A stretch of 64,000 bases of DNA, taken from contig CAWENQ010000008.1 of assembly GCA_963810485.1 (NCBI GenBank), positions 1 to 64,000 of the forward strand, written 5' to 3'. A program made the position numbers and the translations under genes. Source of the stretch: DATKFM01 sp963810485 (GTDB taxonomy: Bacteria > Pseudomonadota > Alphaproteobacteria > Dongiales > Dongiaceae). Under the pieces are notes generated by a model, which was not told the origin of the DNA, made no database searches, and worked only from the letters and a program-made list of their open reading frames with translations. Positions within the stretch are counted from its first letter, which is position 1. Each line of letters starts with the position of its first letter. This document shows positions 8,337 to 21,089 of the stretch, piece by piece.

Positions 8337-9830
8337 CTACACCGCGGCGCTGCGCACCCGCGCCACCGCCTGCTGCCAGCCGGCATACAGCGAGTCCCGC
8401 TGGTCGGCGTTCATGGCGGGCTCGAAGCGCCGGTCGCGCTGCCAGCGCTTGCCGATGTCGGCCGTGGACTGGAAAACGCCGGCGTGCAGGCCCGCGAGAT
8501 ACGCGGCCCCCAGCGCCGTCGTCTCCGTCACCACCGGCCGCTCCACCGGCAGGTCGAGGATGTCGGCCAGGAACTGCATGACCCAGTCGTTCTTGACCAT
8601 GCCGCCATCCACGCGCAGCGCCGTCAGCTTCGTGCCGCTGTCACTCTCCATGGCGGCCATGAGATCGCGGGTCTGGTAGCACACCGCCTCCAGTGCCGAG
8701 CGCACGATTTCGGCGATGCCGGTGTCGCGCGTCAGCCCGAAGATCGCGCCGCGGGCCGTCGGATCCCAGTACGGCGCGCCCAGCCCGGTGAAGGCCGGCA
8801 CCAGATAGACGCCGTTGTTCGAGCGCAGCGACGCCGCCAGCCCCGCCGTCTCGCCCGCCTGGCCGATCAGCTTGAGGCCGTCGCGCAGCCACTGCACCGC
8901 GGCGCCGGCGACGAAGATGCTGCCTTCGATGGCGTAGCTGGTCTTGCCCTTGAGCCGGTACGCCACCGTGCTGACCAGCCGGTTTTTCGATTCCACCGCC
9001 TTGTCGCCGGTGTTCAGCAGCACGAAACAGCCCGTGCCGTAGGTGCTCTTGATCATGCCCGGCGCGAAGCAGGCCTGGCCCACCAGCGCCGCCTGCTGGT
9101 CGCCGGCGATGCCGGTGATCGGCCAGGCCGCGCCGAACAGGGATTTGTCGGTGGCGCCGAAATCGCCGGAACTGTCGCGCACCTCCGGCAACAGCGAGCG
9201 CGGGATCTTCAGCAGCCGCAGCAGATCGTCATCCCATTCCTGCGTGCGGATGTTGAACAGCATCGTGCGCGAGGCGTTGGTGGCGTCGGTCGCATGCACC
9301 TTGCCGCCGGTCAGCCGCCACAAGAGGAAGCAGTCGATCGTGCCGAAGGCCAGCTCGCCTTTCTCGGCCAGCGCCCGCGCGCCCGGCACATTGTCCAGCA
9401 GCCAGGCGATCTTGGTGGCCGAGAAATACGGATCGATCAGCAGGCCCGTGCGCTCCTGCACCAGCTTGCCATGGCCGCCGGCGTTCAGCGTGCGGCAGAG
9501 CTCCGCCGTCCGCCGGTCCTGCCAGACGATGGCGCGATGGATCGGGGCGCCGGTCTTGCGGTTCCAGATGACCGCCGTCTCCCGCTGGTTGGTGATGCCG
9601 ATGGCGGCCACGTCCTCCGGCTTGGCGCGGGCCTTCTCGACCACGCCGCGGACCACCGCGACGGTGTCGGTCCAGATCCGGTCGGCGTCATGCTCGACCC
9701 AGCCATCATCCGGATAATGCTGGGGCAATTCCGCCTGGGCGACGGCTGCCGGCTTGCCGTCGCGGCCGAACAGGATGGCCCGGCTGCTGGTCGTGCCCTG
9801 GTCGATCGCCAGGATGTATGTCGCCGCCAT
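8337..9830 (-). CDS. glpK: Glycerol kinase
   Basis: 497 residues, intact, full family length. The N-terminus ILAIDQGTTSSRAILF is the FGGY phosphate-1 motif, INQRETAVIWN follows in the substrate region, and GIAGDQQAALVGQACF and YGTGCFVLLNTG form the ATP-binding half. It phosphorylates glycerol to sn-glycerol 3-phosphate in the cytosol, trapping what the GlpV-GlpSTPQU importer brings in. It is divergent from glpR with a 164-bp shared regulatory region, so control by GlpR is likely. Unlike glpD and the transporter genes nearby, it has no frameshift. Confidence 0.97.
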   Translation of the reverse strand: MAATYILAIDQGTTSSRAILFGRDGKPAAVAQAELPQHYPDDGWVEHDADRIWTDTVAVVRGVVEKARAKPEDVAAIGITNQRETAVIWNRKTGAPIHRAIVWQDRRTAELCRTLNAGGHGKLVQERTGLLIDPYFSATKIAWLLDNVPGARALAEKGELAFGTIDCFLLWRLTGGKVHATDATNASRTMLFNIRTQEWDDDLLRLLKIPRSLLPEVRDSSGDFGATDKSLFGAAWPITGIAGDQQAALVGQACFAPGMIKSTYGTGCFVLLNTGDKAVESKNRLVSTVAYRLKGKTSYAIEGSIFVAGAAVQWLRDGLKLIGQAGETAGLAASLRSNNGVYLVPAFTGLGAPYWDPTARGAIFGLTRDTGIAEIVRSALEAVCYQTRDLMAAMESDSGTKLTALRVDGGMVKNDWVMQFLADILDLPVERPVVTETTALGAAYLAGLHAGVFQSTADIGKRWQRDRRFEPAMNADQRDSLYAGWQQAVARVRSAAV

Positions 9831-9994
9831 GATCCCCCCGGTGTTCTCTGTATGTGTTTTGTTGTTTTCGGGATTGATGATCGGAAGCGCGGAGAACTAT
9901 TGTCAACCGCTCCCGAATGTTGTGATGTGAAAATATCAACGAAAACGCCGATCCCGGATGAAACGGGACGCGATACGGGAGGTTCTATACAGCC
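9831..9994. promoter_or_regulatory. glpK-glpR divergent control region
   Basis: This region separates the two divergent starts and contains T-rich TTTTCG words on both strands (TTGTTTTCGG near 9858 and CGAAAACG near 9938). They match the tandem TTTCG words after glpR at 10832-10884. It is a candidate GlpR operator controlling glpK and glpR itself. A GGAGG lies 12 bases before the glpR ATG. Assigning the operator is inference from the repeated word. Confidence 0.45.
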
Positions 9995-10822
9995 ATGAAT
10001 CACGAGCTGCGTCATGAGCAGATTCTCGATCTCGTGCGCCAGCGGGGCTTCGTCTCCGTCGAGGCGCTGGCCGAGCATTTCGACGTCACGCCGCAGACCA
10101 TCCGCCGCGACGTCAATCTGCTCTGCTCGCAGGAACGGTTGCGGCGCTATCACGGCGGCGCCGGATTGCCGTCGAGCGTGGAGAACACCGCCTATCAGGC
10201 GCGGCAGGTCCATTGCCTGGAGGAGAAGCGCCGCATCGCCCAACTGGTCGCGCGGCATATCCCCGACGACGCCTCGCTGTTCATCAACATCGGCACCACG
10301 ACCGAGGAGGTGGCGCGCGCCCTGCTGCGCCATCGCGGCCTGCGGGTCATCACCAACAATCTGCAGGTGGCCAGCATTCTCAGCCAGAATGAGGATTTCG
10401 AGGTCATCGTCGCCGGCGGCGTGGTGCGCAGCCGCGACCGCGGCGTGGTCGGCGAAACCACCATCGATTTCCTCGGCCAGTTCAAGGTGGATTTCGGCAT
10501 CATCGGCATCAGCGGCATCGACGTGGATGGCTCGCTGCTGGACTTCGACCACCGGGAAGTGCGCGCGTCGCGCTGCATCATCGCCAACTCGCGGCAGATC
10601 TTCCTGGTCACCGACCACACCAAGTTCGGCCGCCGCGCCATGGTGCGCCTCGGCAGCCTGCAGGATATCGACGCCATCTTCACCGACCGCCGCCCGCCGG
10701 CCTCCATCGTGGCCAAGCTCGGCGAGCATGGCGTGGTGCTGCATATGGTCGATGAACTGGCCGACGACAACGTCGCGGCGATGCCGCCGGCCGCCATGCC
10801 GCCGGTTGCCGTCCGGCGGTAA
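9995..10822 (+). CDS. glpR: DeoR-family glycerol regulon repressor
   Basis: 275 residues. The N-terminal winged HTH reads RHEQILDLVRQRGFVSVEAL and DVTPQTIRRDVNLL, the DeoR signature. The C-terminal sensor domain has GTTTEEVARALL and ITNNLQVASIL. The sensor is expected to bind sn-glycerol 3-phosphate and so relieve repression. The C-terminal tail (last 25 residues) is a short Ala/Pro/Met-rich extension. It sits between glpK (divergent) and glpD (same strand), the normal place for GlpR, which supports this substrate among DeoR proteins. Intact frame. Confidence 0.9.
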   Translation: MNHELRHEQILDLVRQRGFVSVEALAEHFDVTPQTIRRDVNLLCSQERLRRYHGGAGLPSSVENTAYQARQVHCLEEKRRIAQLVARHIPDDASLFINIGTTTEEVARALLRHRGLRVITNNLQVASILSQNEDFEVIVAGGVVRSRDRGVVGETTIDFLGQFKVDFGIIGISGIDVDGSLLDFDHREVRASRCIIANSRQIFLVTDHTKFGRRAMVRLGSLQDIDAIFTDRRPPASIVAKLGEHGVVLHMVDELADDNVAAMPPAAMPPVAVRR

Positions 10823-10831
10823 TCGGTGATG

Positions 10832-10884
10832 TTCGTTTTCGTTTTCGCGCAAATGGAACCGATAAAATTTCGTTTGTGAAAATA
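10832..10884. promoter_or_regulatory. Candidate GlpR operator upstream of glpD
   Basis: TTCGTTTTCGTTTTCG at 10832-10847 is a direct repeat of TTTTCG with a 6-bp period, followed by TTTCGTTTGTGAAAA at 10868. DeoR-family repressors commonly bind tandem repeats of this kind. It lies between glpR and the glpD-glpVSTPQU run and is the best operator candidate for that operon. Confidence 0.55.
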
Positions 10885-11004
10885 AATGGCCTGCCCTACC
10901 GTCGCTGCGAAAGCCGGGGGTACTTCAAGCTTTGATGTCCCGACCGCGGATGAACCGCGGCGGGACAACCCAGAAAACCGGCAGGCACAGGGGAGGGCGG
11001 GACG

Positions 11005-12551
11005 TTGCTCCAATCGGACGCGTCCGGATCTGTCGATCTGTTCATCGTCGGCGGCGGCATCAATGGGGGCGGGATCGCCCGCGATGCTGCGGGCCGCGGC
11101 CTCAAGGTCCTGCTCGCCGAGCAGGCCGACCTCGCCAGCGCCACGTCATCGGCCAGCACCAAGCTGATCCATGGCGGCCTGCGCTATCTCGAATATTACG
11201 AATTCCGCCTGGTGCGCGAGGCGCTGATCGAGCGCGAGGTGCTGTTGAAGGCCGCCCCCCACATCATCTGGCCGCTGACGATTCGTGCTGCCCCATGTAT
11301 CGGCGCTGCGCCCGGCCTGGATGGTGCGGCTCGGGCTGTTCCTCTACGACCATCTCGGCGGCCGCGAAAAGCTGCCGGCCTCCCGCGGCCTCGATCTGCG
11401 CCGCGATCCCGCCGGTGCAGCCGCTGCGCGACAGCTACGGCAAGGCCTTCGAGCTACACCGATTGCTGGGTCGACGATGCGCGGCTGGTGGCGCTGAACG
11501 CCCGCGACGCCGCCGACCATGGCGCCGACATCCTGACCCGCACCCGCTGCACCGGCGCGCGGCGCAATGGCGACCGCTGGATCGCCACCCTGCAGAACGT
11601 CGCCAGCGGCGAGACGCGGGAGATCACCGCCCGGGTGCTGGTCAACGCGGCGGGACCGTGGGTCGCCGATTTCATCGACACCGTGGGCGTCAAGCGCAAG
11701 CACGCGCTCCGGCTGGTCAAGGGCAGCCACATCATCGTGCCGAAGCTGTTCGATCACGACCGCAGGCCTACATCTTCCAGAATGACCGACCGGCGCATCG
11801 TCTTCGCGATCCCCTATGAGCAGGATTTCACGCTGATCGGCACCACCGATCGGACTATGAGGGCGATCCCGCGCAGGTGCGCATCTCCGCCGAAGAGACC
11901 GACTATCTCTGTTCGGTCGATCAACCGCTATTTCAAGCGCAAGATCTCGCCGGCCGACGTGGTCCGCACTTATTCCGGCGTGCGGCCGCTCTATGACGAC
12001 GCGGCGCAGAACGCCTCAGGCCGTCACCCGCGATTATGTGTTCGAGGTGGACACGGACGGTCCGCCGCTGCTGTCGGTCTTCGGCGGCAAGATCACCACC
12101 TTCCGCAAGCTGGCCGAACATGCGCTGGACCGGCTGCGGGACCTGCTGCCGCAGATGGGGCCAGCCTGGACCTCCAACGGCGTGCTGCCCGGCGGCGACA
12201 TGCCTGACGCCGATTTCGAGCGTTTCCTCGGCGAGGCCCGTGCCGATTGGCCGTGGCTGCCGGCTGACCTCGCGCGGCGCCTTGCCCGCGCCTATGGCAC
12301 GCGCATGCAGCGCATCCTCGCCAATGCCGGTTCGCTGGCCAATCTGGGCCGGCATTTCGGCGACGGACTCTGACGAGCGGGAAGTGCGCTACCTGATGGA
12401 TCAGGAATGGGCGATGAGCGCCGACGATGTGCTGTGGCGCCGCTCGAAGCTGGGGCTGCATGTGGCGCGGGACACCGCCGCCGCCCTGGAATCATGGTTT
12501 GCCGCAACCGCACCCGGCGCTGTCCGCAGCGCCCAGGCCGGCGTGGCATGA
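11005..12551 (+). CDS. glpD: Glycerol-3-phosphate dehydrogenase (FAD), multiply frameshifted
   Basis: The start is a TTG with GGAGGG eight bases upstream. The first frame shows VDLFIVGGGINGGGIARDAA, the FAD-binding GxGxxG motif, then TKLIHGGLRYLEYYEFRLVR. Further frames give RPAWMVRLGLFLYDHLGG, YTDCWVDDARLVALNARDAA, VLVNAAGPWVADFID, DFTLIGTTD, SPADVVRTYSGVRPLYDD, PLLSVFGGKITTFRKLAEHA and REVRYLMDQEWAMSADDVLW. All GlpD blocks are present in order, about 510 residues in total. It would oxidise glycerol 3-phosphate to dihydroxyacetone phosphate at the inner membrane, passing electrons to quinone. At least six single-base indels break it. Several (extra A at about 11279, extra C at about 11454) can be fixed by removing one base, which suggests sequencing error rather than decay. 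Confidence 0.88.
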
Positions 12552-12668
12552 GCACAAGAAAGAATACTCGATTTCAGGCACGCGCCTGGATGGCCGGCGG
12601 GGCTGAGGCGGCCTTTCCCCGAAACCGGCAGCGCTAAGACTAAGGCCCAGCTTTTGGGCAGGTCCGTA

Positions 12669-14449
12669 ATGAAGATGAGTAGCAGAAGTCTGGGTGCAGG
12701 CCGATGGCTGGCCGGCGCGGCAGCGATTGCCGTTGTCGGTGCGGTCACCGTCCTGATACCCGCTCCAGCTAACGCCGACATGGCGGCGGCGGAGAAATGG
12801 GTCGATCAGGAGTTCCAGCCTTCGACGCTGTCGCAAGCGACGACCAGCTGAAGGAGATGGAATGGTTCATCAAGGCGGCCGAGCCGTTCAAGGGCATGGA
12901 GGTCAACGTGTTGTCGGAAACCATCCCGACGCACACCTATGAGTCGAAGACCCTGACCAAGGCCTTCGAGGAAATCACCGGCATCAAGGTCAACCACCAG
13001 CTGCTCGGCGAAGGCGAAGTGGTGCAGGCGGTGCAGACGCAGATGCAGACCAATCGCAATCTGTACGACGCCTACATCAACGACTCCGATCTCATCGGCA
13101 CGCATTCGCGCCTGCAGAGCGCCGTCAACCTCACCGACTGGATGGCGGGCGAGGGCAAGGACGTCACCAATCCGGGGCTCGATGTCGATGACTTCATCGG
13201 CAAGGCCGTTCACCACCGGCCCGGACGGCAAGCTCTGGCAGTTGCCCGACCAGCAGTTCGCCAATCTCTACTGGTTCCGCAAGGACTGGTTCGACCGGCC
13301 GGATCTGAAGGAGAAGTTCAAGGCCAAGTACGGCTATGACCTCGGCGTGCCGGTGAACTGGTCGGCCTATGAGGACATCGCCGATTTCTTCACCAACGAC
13401 GTGAAGGAGATCGACGGCGTCCGCGTCTATGGCCACATGGACTACGGCAAGCGCGCGCCGGATCTCGGCTGGCGCATGACCGACGCCTGGCTGTCGATGG
13501 CCGGCTCCAGCTCGCCGGGCCTGCCGAACGGCCGTCCGATCGACGAGTGGGGCATCCGCATGGAAGAAGGCTCCTGCAACCCGGCAGGCGCCTCGGTCTC
13601 CCGCGGCGGCGAGCACCAACGCTCCGGCGTCGGTCTATGCCATCGCCAAGTGGGACGAGTGGCTGCGCAAATACGCGCCTCCGGGCGCCGCCGACTCGAC
13701 TTCTATCAGTCGCTGCCGGCGCTCAGCCAGGGCAACGTGGCCCAGCAGATCTTCTGGTACACGGCCTTCACCGCGTCGATGGTCGCGCCGAAGAGCGACG
13801 GCAACAACACGGTGGACGATGCCGGCAATCCGCTCTGGCGGATGGCGCCGTCGCCGCACGGCCCGTACTGGAAGGACGGCCAGAAGCTCGGCTATCAGGA
13901 CACCGGTTCGTGGACGCTGTTCAAGTCGACCCCGGTCGATCGCCGCAAGGCGGCCTGGCTCTATGCCCAGTTCGTGGTCTCGAAGACGGTCGATGTGAAG
14001 AAGAGCCATGTCGGCCTCACCATCATCCGCGACAGCACGATCCAGCACGAGTCCTTCACCGAGCGCGCGCCCAAGCTCGGCGGCCTGGTCGAGTTCTACC
14101 GCTCGCCCGACCGCGTGAACTGGACGCCGACCGGCGTCAACGTTCCCGACTATCCGAAGCTGGCACAGCTCTGGTGGCAGCAGATCGGTGACGTGAACTC
14201 CGGCGCCTTCACGCCGCAGGAAGCGATGGATCGTCTCGCCGACGAAATGGACCTGACCATGTCCCGCATGCAGGCGGCCGACGAGAGCCAACAAGACCTA
14301 CGGCGGCTGCGGCCCGCGCCTCAATGAGGAGAAGGATCCGTCCGAGTGGCTCGGCAAGCCGAACGGCCCGCACGCCAAGCTCGACAACGAGAAGCCGCAG
14401 GGCGAGACCATCGCCTATGACGAGCTGGTCAAGCGCTGGGCCAAGCTAA
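12669..14449 (+). CDS. glpV: Glycerol ABC transporter substrate-binding protein, frameshifted
   Basis: The start MKMSSRSLGAGRW leads into a signal peptide ending near ANADMA (about residue 38). Frames then carry EWFIKAAEPFKGMEVNVLSE, YESKTLTKAFEEITGIKVN, YGHMDYGKRAPDLGWRMTDA, LWRMAPSPHGPYWKDGQKLG and ERAPKLGGLVEFYRSPD, all typical of rhizobial GlpV. It binds glycerol in the periplasm for the GlpPQ channel. At least four indels interrupt it. As sequenced, the last frame runs to a TAG at 14505. A TAA at 14447-14449, one base out of frame and just before a hairpin, is the likelier true end. In Rhizobium leguminosarum glpV is last in the operon; here it follows glpD. Confidence 0.85.
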
Positions 14450-14463
14450 GCACACTGCCAATT

Positions 14464-14490
14464 CCGGGGAGCGCCACTGGTGCTCCCCGG
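14464..14490 (+). terminator. Hairpin between glpV and glpS
   Basis: Perfect 9-bp arms, CCGGGGAGC (14464-14472) and GCTCCCCGG (14482-14490), with a 9-base loop and no U-tract. Stem-loops in this place, after the binding-protein gene of an ABC operon, usually protect the upstream mRNA or partly attenuate, allowing excess binding protein. Confidence 0.6.
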
Positions 14491-14542
14491 ATCTCTGGCA
14501 GTTAGACTGGACCATCCGGCACGCACTGCAGGGAAAGCGACG

Positions 14543-15640
14543 ATGCGCGCATCGATGTCACTTGAACTTCGAGAACGTGACAAAGCGCGTCGGCGCCGAA
14601 ACCTATCATCCACGAGACCAACCTGGTGCTGCGAAGAGGGCAGCTTCAACGTCCTGCTCGGCACGACGCTCGCCGGCAAGACGACGCTGATGCAGCTGAT
14701 GGCCGGACTCGAGCAGCCGACGCAGCGGGCGAGATCTGGTTCCGCGGCAAGAACGTCACCGGCGTGCCCGGTGCAGAAGCGCAACGTCTCGATGGTCTAT
14801 CAGCAGTTCATCAACTATCCGAATTTCACGGTCTACGAGAACATCGCCTCGCCGCTGCGCGTCGCCGGCATCGACGCCGGCAGGAGATCGAGGCGCGGGT
14901 GCAGCAAGGTCGCCGATCTGCTGCGCCTGACGCCGATGCTGCAAGCGCCGGCCGAACGAACTGTCCGGCGGCCAGCAGCAGCGCACCGCGATCGCCCGCG
15001 CCCTGGTCAAGGATTCCGACCTCATCCTGCTCGACGAGCCGCTCGCCAATCTCGACTACAAGCTGCGCGAGGAATTGCGCGACGAATTGCCGAAGCTGTT
15101 CGCCGGCCGCGACTGCATCGTCGTCTATGCCACGACCGAGCCGACCGAGGCGCTGCTCTTCGGCGGCAACACCGCGACCCTGCATGAAGGCCGCGTGACG
15201 CAGTTCGGCCCGACCTCCGCGATCTATCGCCAGCCCACCGATCTGCTCAGCGCCCAGGTCTTCTCCGATCCGCCGATCAACACGGCACAGGTCACCAAGA
15301 GCGGCGACGAGATCCAGCTCGGCGAAGGCGTGACATGGCGCGCGGGCCGGAATGCCGCTGGCGCATGCCCGACGGCAGCTATACGATCGGCATCCGCCCG
15401 CATCACATCACGCCGGCGGCGCGGAACCACGGCACGGCCACGATCGAAGGCCGCGTGCTCGTGACCGAGCTTCGCGGCTCGGAGAGCGTCCTGCATTTCG
15501 ACCTGAACGGCCAGACCTGGGTGTCGCAGTCGCACGGCATCCATCCCTTCGCGGTCGGCTCGACCGCGAAGCTCTATGTCGATGTCGGACCAGAGCTTCT
15601 TCTTCGATGCCGACGACAAGCTGATTGCGGGGAGCGCCTG

Positions 15641-15641
<1 letters not shown>
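14543..15641 (+). CDS. glpS: Glycerol ABC transporter ATPase 1, frameshifted
   Basis: Repaired across frames it reads LNFENVTKRVGAET, NVLLGTTLAGKTTLMQLMAG (Walker A), VSMVYQQFINYPNFTVYENI (Q-loop), ELSGGQQQRTAIARALVKD (signature), LILLDEPLANLDYKLRE (Walker B), then IVVYATTEPTEALLFGG, and a C-terminal regulatory domain with SYTIGIRPHHITPAARNHG. Walker A lacks the second glycine (L replaces it) and the switch histidine of the H-loop is replaced (ATTEP for VTHDQ). The signature motif is normal. It pairs with GlpT to power glycerol uptake. At least four indels. Its stop overlaps the glpT start (TGATG). Confidence 0.85.
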
Positions 15642-16714
<1,073 letters not shown>

Positions 16715-16718
16715 TCCC

Positions 16719-18386
<1,668 letters not shown>

Positions 18387-18401
18387 GCGGAGAGCCACGC
18401 C

Positions 18402-18695
18402 ATGGAAGATACGTCGACTGCTTACCTGGATGGCCTGGACCTGGCCGACCGCGGCCTTCTTCGTCTTCATCCTGCTCTGCCTCATCGGCATGTCGGTGTG
18501 GGAGTATTTCGCCCGGCGGCGCGCCGCGCCACGGCATCCTCGGCCTCGACACCACGCGCGGCGACCGGCTGTTCATCTCGCTGCTGGGCAGCGCCTTCAT
18601 CTTCCTCGCCTGGCTCGGCATCATGGGCACGCCGCTGTGGGGCGGCGCTCGTCATCGCGCTGATCTATGCCTTCGTGGTGTTCCGCTGGGTGTGA
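18402..18695 (+). CDS. glpU: DUF2160 membrane protein of the glycerol importer, frameshifted
   Basis: Reassembled frames give AWTWPTAAFFVFILLCLIGM, SVWEYFARR, GLDTTRGDRLFISLLGSAF, IFLAWLGIMGTPLWG and ALVIALIYAFVVFRWV. This is a protein of about 97 residues with three membrane helices, matching DUF2160, the GlpU subunit coded in glycerol ABC operons of rhizobia. Its role in transport is not known. Three shifts in under 300 bp are more than any neighbour of similar size. It is the last gene before the terminator at 18735. Confidence 0.85.
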   Translation: MEDTSTAYLDGLDLADRGLLRLHPALPHRHVGVGVFRPAARRATASSASTPRAATGCSSRCWAAPSSSSPGSASWARRCGAALVIALIYAFVVFRWV

Positions 18696-18734
18696 TGTAA
18701 CCCTAACGACTTCAACAATCTCCCGTTCCCTTGC

Positions 18735-18766
18735 GGGGGTGGCGGTTGGGCCACCCCCTTTCTTTT
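18735..18766 (+). terminator. Rho-independent terminator of the glp operon
   Basis: Arms GGGGGTGGC (18735-18743) and GCCACCCCC (18750-18758), a 6-base loop GGTTGG, then TTTCTTTT. It marks the end of the glpD-glpU transcript. Confidence 0.9.
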
Positions 18767-18835
18767 GCGGTTTTTCCCGCCCATACTCCCGCCTCCCGCC
18801 GCCCATCCCCAAGAAAGAAAATACGAAGGTTGACC

Positions 18836-19525
18836 ATGGATTTCATCTTTATGCTGACGCGGGAAGACCAGACCATCGAGGATTGCCTCGAGGTCTATGA
18901 CTCGATCCGCGCTGTTCCGCTGGCCCATGTTGGTTTCAAGGATGTGGGCGTGTCCGTGGAGACGCTGCGCAAGCTCCATGACCGGATCAAGCAGGACGGC
19001 CGCCTCAGCTATATGGAAGTGGTGAGCACGAGCCCCGAATCCTGCCTGCGTTCGGCGGAGGTTGGCGCCAAGCTGGGCGTCGACTGCCTGATGGGCGGCA
19101 CCCAGGTGAAAGAGGTGATGGCAATCCTCAAGGGAAGCAAGTCGGGCTACTACCCGTTCCCCGGGATTCCCCAGGGCCATCCGACCAAGCTCGGCGGCAG
19201 CGTCGAGCGGATCGGCGCCGACACCAAGGCGATGGTGGAAGCGGGCTGCGCCGGAGTCGACCTACTCGCCTATCGCGCCACCGAAGCGGATCCGCTCGAG
19301 CTGATCCGCGCCGCGCGGGCCGCCACCAAGAAACCCGTGGTGGTTGCCGGCAACGTGAACTCGCCGCAGCGCATCCGCGATGTGGCGGCGGCGGGCGCCG
19401 ATCTCTTCACTATCGGTACGGCGGCGCTCGATGGCAGCTTCGCGCCGCGCTTCGGCCTGCTGTCGAATCAGCTGCGCCTGATCCTCGATGCCTGCCGCGG
19501 AGACCAGAAGCCGCGCGCCGCCTGA
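18836..19525 (+). CDS. Beta/alpha-barrel protein of unknown function
   Basis: 229 residues with the alternating strand and helix pattern of a TIM barrel. Features include FIFMLTREDQTIEDC at the start, SYMEVVSTSPESCLRSAEVG in the middle, and YYPFPGIPQGHPTKLGGS, where a phosphate-binding loop would be. KKPVVVAGNVNSPQRI and AAAGADLFTIGTAALDG follow, like the C-terminal strands of aldolases and epimerases that bind sugar phosphates. I know similar proteins only as unnamed barrel proteins next to sugar kinases. The FGGY kinase gene 35 bp downstream supports a role in sugar- or polyol-phosphate metabolism. Catalytic identity is not assignable. Confidence 0.65.
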   Translation: MDFIFMLTREDQTIEDCLEVYDSIRAVPLAHVGFKDVGVSVETLRKLHDRIKQDGRLSYMEVVSTSPESCLRSAEVGAKLGVDCLMGGTQVKEVMAILKGSKSGYYPFPGIPQGHPTKLGGSVERIGADTKAMVEAGCAGVDLLAYRATEADPLELIRAARAATKKPVVVAGNVNSPQRIRDVAAAGADLFTIGTAALDGSFAPRFGLLSNQLRLILDACRGDQKPRAA

Positions 19526-19560
19526 TCCGCTGATATCGCATCCATGATCCTCGGGGTCCC

Positions 19561-21017
19561 ATGATTCTCGGGATCGATGTCGGCAGCCAGAGCCTGAAGG
19601 CGGTGCTGCTGGACGATAAGCTGCGCACCATCGGCAGCGGCCGCCGCGGCTACACCGATCGATTTCCCGCAGCCGGGCTGGGCGGAGCAGAGTCCCGCGG
19701 TGTGGGAACATGCGCTCGGCCCGGCGATCGCCGAGGCGCTGGCTGCCGCCGGGCGGAAACCTTCCGATGTGACGGCATTGGGGGTCGCCGGCCAGCTCGA
19801 TGGCTGCATCGCTGTCGATGGCGCCGGCGCCGCACTGGCCCCCTGCCTGATCTGGATGGACCGGCGCGCCGACGAGGATCTCGCCGGTCTCCGGCGGGCG
19901 CCGGGGAATGAATTCTTCCGCGGCAGTACCGGCGCCAATCTCGACGGCAGCCATATGGCGCCGAAAGCGCGATGGCTGCTGGCACAGGAGACGGGGGCGG
20001 CGCGATTCCATCAGCCCGTGAGCTATCTGGTGGAGCGGCTGACCGGCGAAGCCGTGATCGATCACGGCATGGCCTCGACGAGTCTGGTCTATGACCTGAA
20101 GACCGGCGCCTACGCCGGCGATCTGCTCGACCTCTTCGGCTTGAAGGCGGCGCAGTTTCCGCGGGTGGATCGCAGCGAAGCGGTTGCCGGAAAGCTCAGC
20201 GCCCGCGGGGCAGAGCTGACCGGCTTGCCGGCAGGCATCGCTGTCGCCGTCGGCACGGGCGATGATTTCTCGACGCCACTGGGAGCAGGCGTGGCGACGC
20301 CCGGCATCATCGCCAATGTGCTGGGCACGGCCGAGGTGACCGGCGCCCTGGATCCGCGGCCGCTGATCGATCCCCAGGGCCTGGTGGAGACGCACCGCTA
20401 TGTCGGCGCCGATCTCTACTATATCGAGAATCCCGGCTGGATTTGCGGCGGGGCGCTGGAATGGCTGCGGGCGCTGCTGTCGATCCCGGATTTCGCGGAA
20501 TTCGACCGCCGTGCCGCCGAGGCGCCGCCGGGCTGCGACAGGCCTGCTGTTCCTGCCTTCGCTGACCGGCGCCATGACGCCGGAATGGATCGCCGGGGCA
20601 CGCGGCTGCTTCTACGGATTGACCCCATCGCACAGCGCCGGCCACCTGGCGCGCGCGGCGCTGGAGGGCACCGCCTTCGGCCTGAAGGACGTGGCCGATC
20701 GACTGCGCGAGATGGGCGTCGCCGCCGATCGCGTTCGGCTGCTCGGCGGCGGCGCCCGCAGCCGCCTCTGGGCGCAGATCCGCGCCGATGTCACGGGCCT
20801 GCCGGTGGAACGCTCGGCCATCGCCGACAGTTCGGCAGTCGGTGCGGGGCTGCTGGCGGCGGTGGCTTCCGGTCGGATTCCCAACCTCGCGGCGGCCGCA
20901 TCGTCGGTCAGCGCCATCGCCGAAACGATCGAACCCGACAAGAAACGCCGCCCCGCCTATGACGACGCCTATGGCCGCTACCGCCGCCTGTTCGAGTCGC
21001 TGAAGCCATTGTACTAA
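19561..21017 (+). CDS. FGGY-family carbohydrate kinase (xylulokinase-like), two frameshifts
   Basis: MILGIDVGSQSLKAVLLDDK is the FGGY phosphate loop. Dropping one C near 19671 joins it to PAVWEHALGPAIAEALAAAG and TALGVAGQLDGCIAVDG. The centre has YLVERLTGEAVIDHGMASTS and GIAVAVGTGDDFSTPLGAGV. Dropping one A near 20537 joins GLLFLPSLTGAMTPEW to RVRLLGGGARSRLWAQIRAD, the ATP-binding GGGA(R/K)S motif. The repaired length is about 484 residues, as for xylulokinases. It phosphorylates a ketopentose or polyol in the cytosol; the actual substrate is unknown. It is cotranscribed with the barrel protein and follows the glycerol operon terminator. Confidence 0.82.
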
Positions 21018-21089
21018 AGGCCAATTGCCTTAGGGCCAGTCGGTCGTACTTCATTGCCCATTGTGATTGTCCGTAAACAGGAGTGACCG

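Noticed and set aside
8484..9998. Long open frames opposite glpK and many other GC-rich genes
   Set aside because: They are rich in Arg, Gly, Ala and His without motifs, lie fully inside conserved genes, and follow from the GC-rich third codon position.
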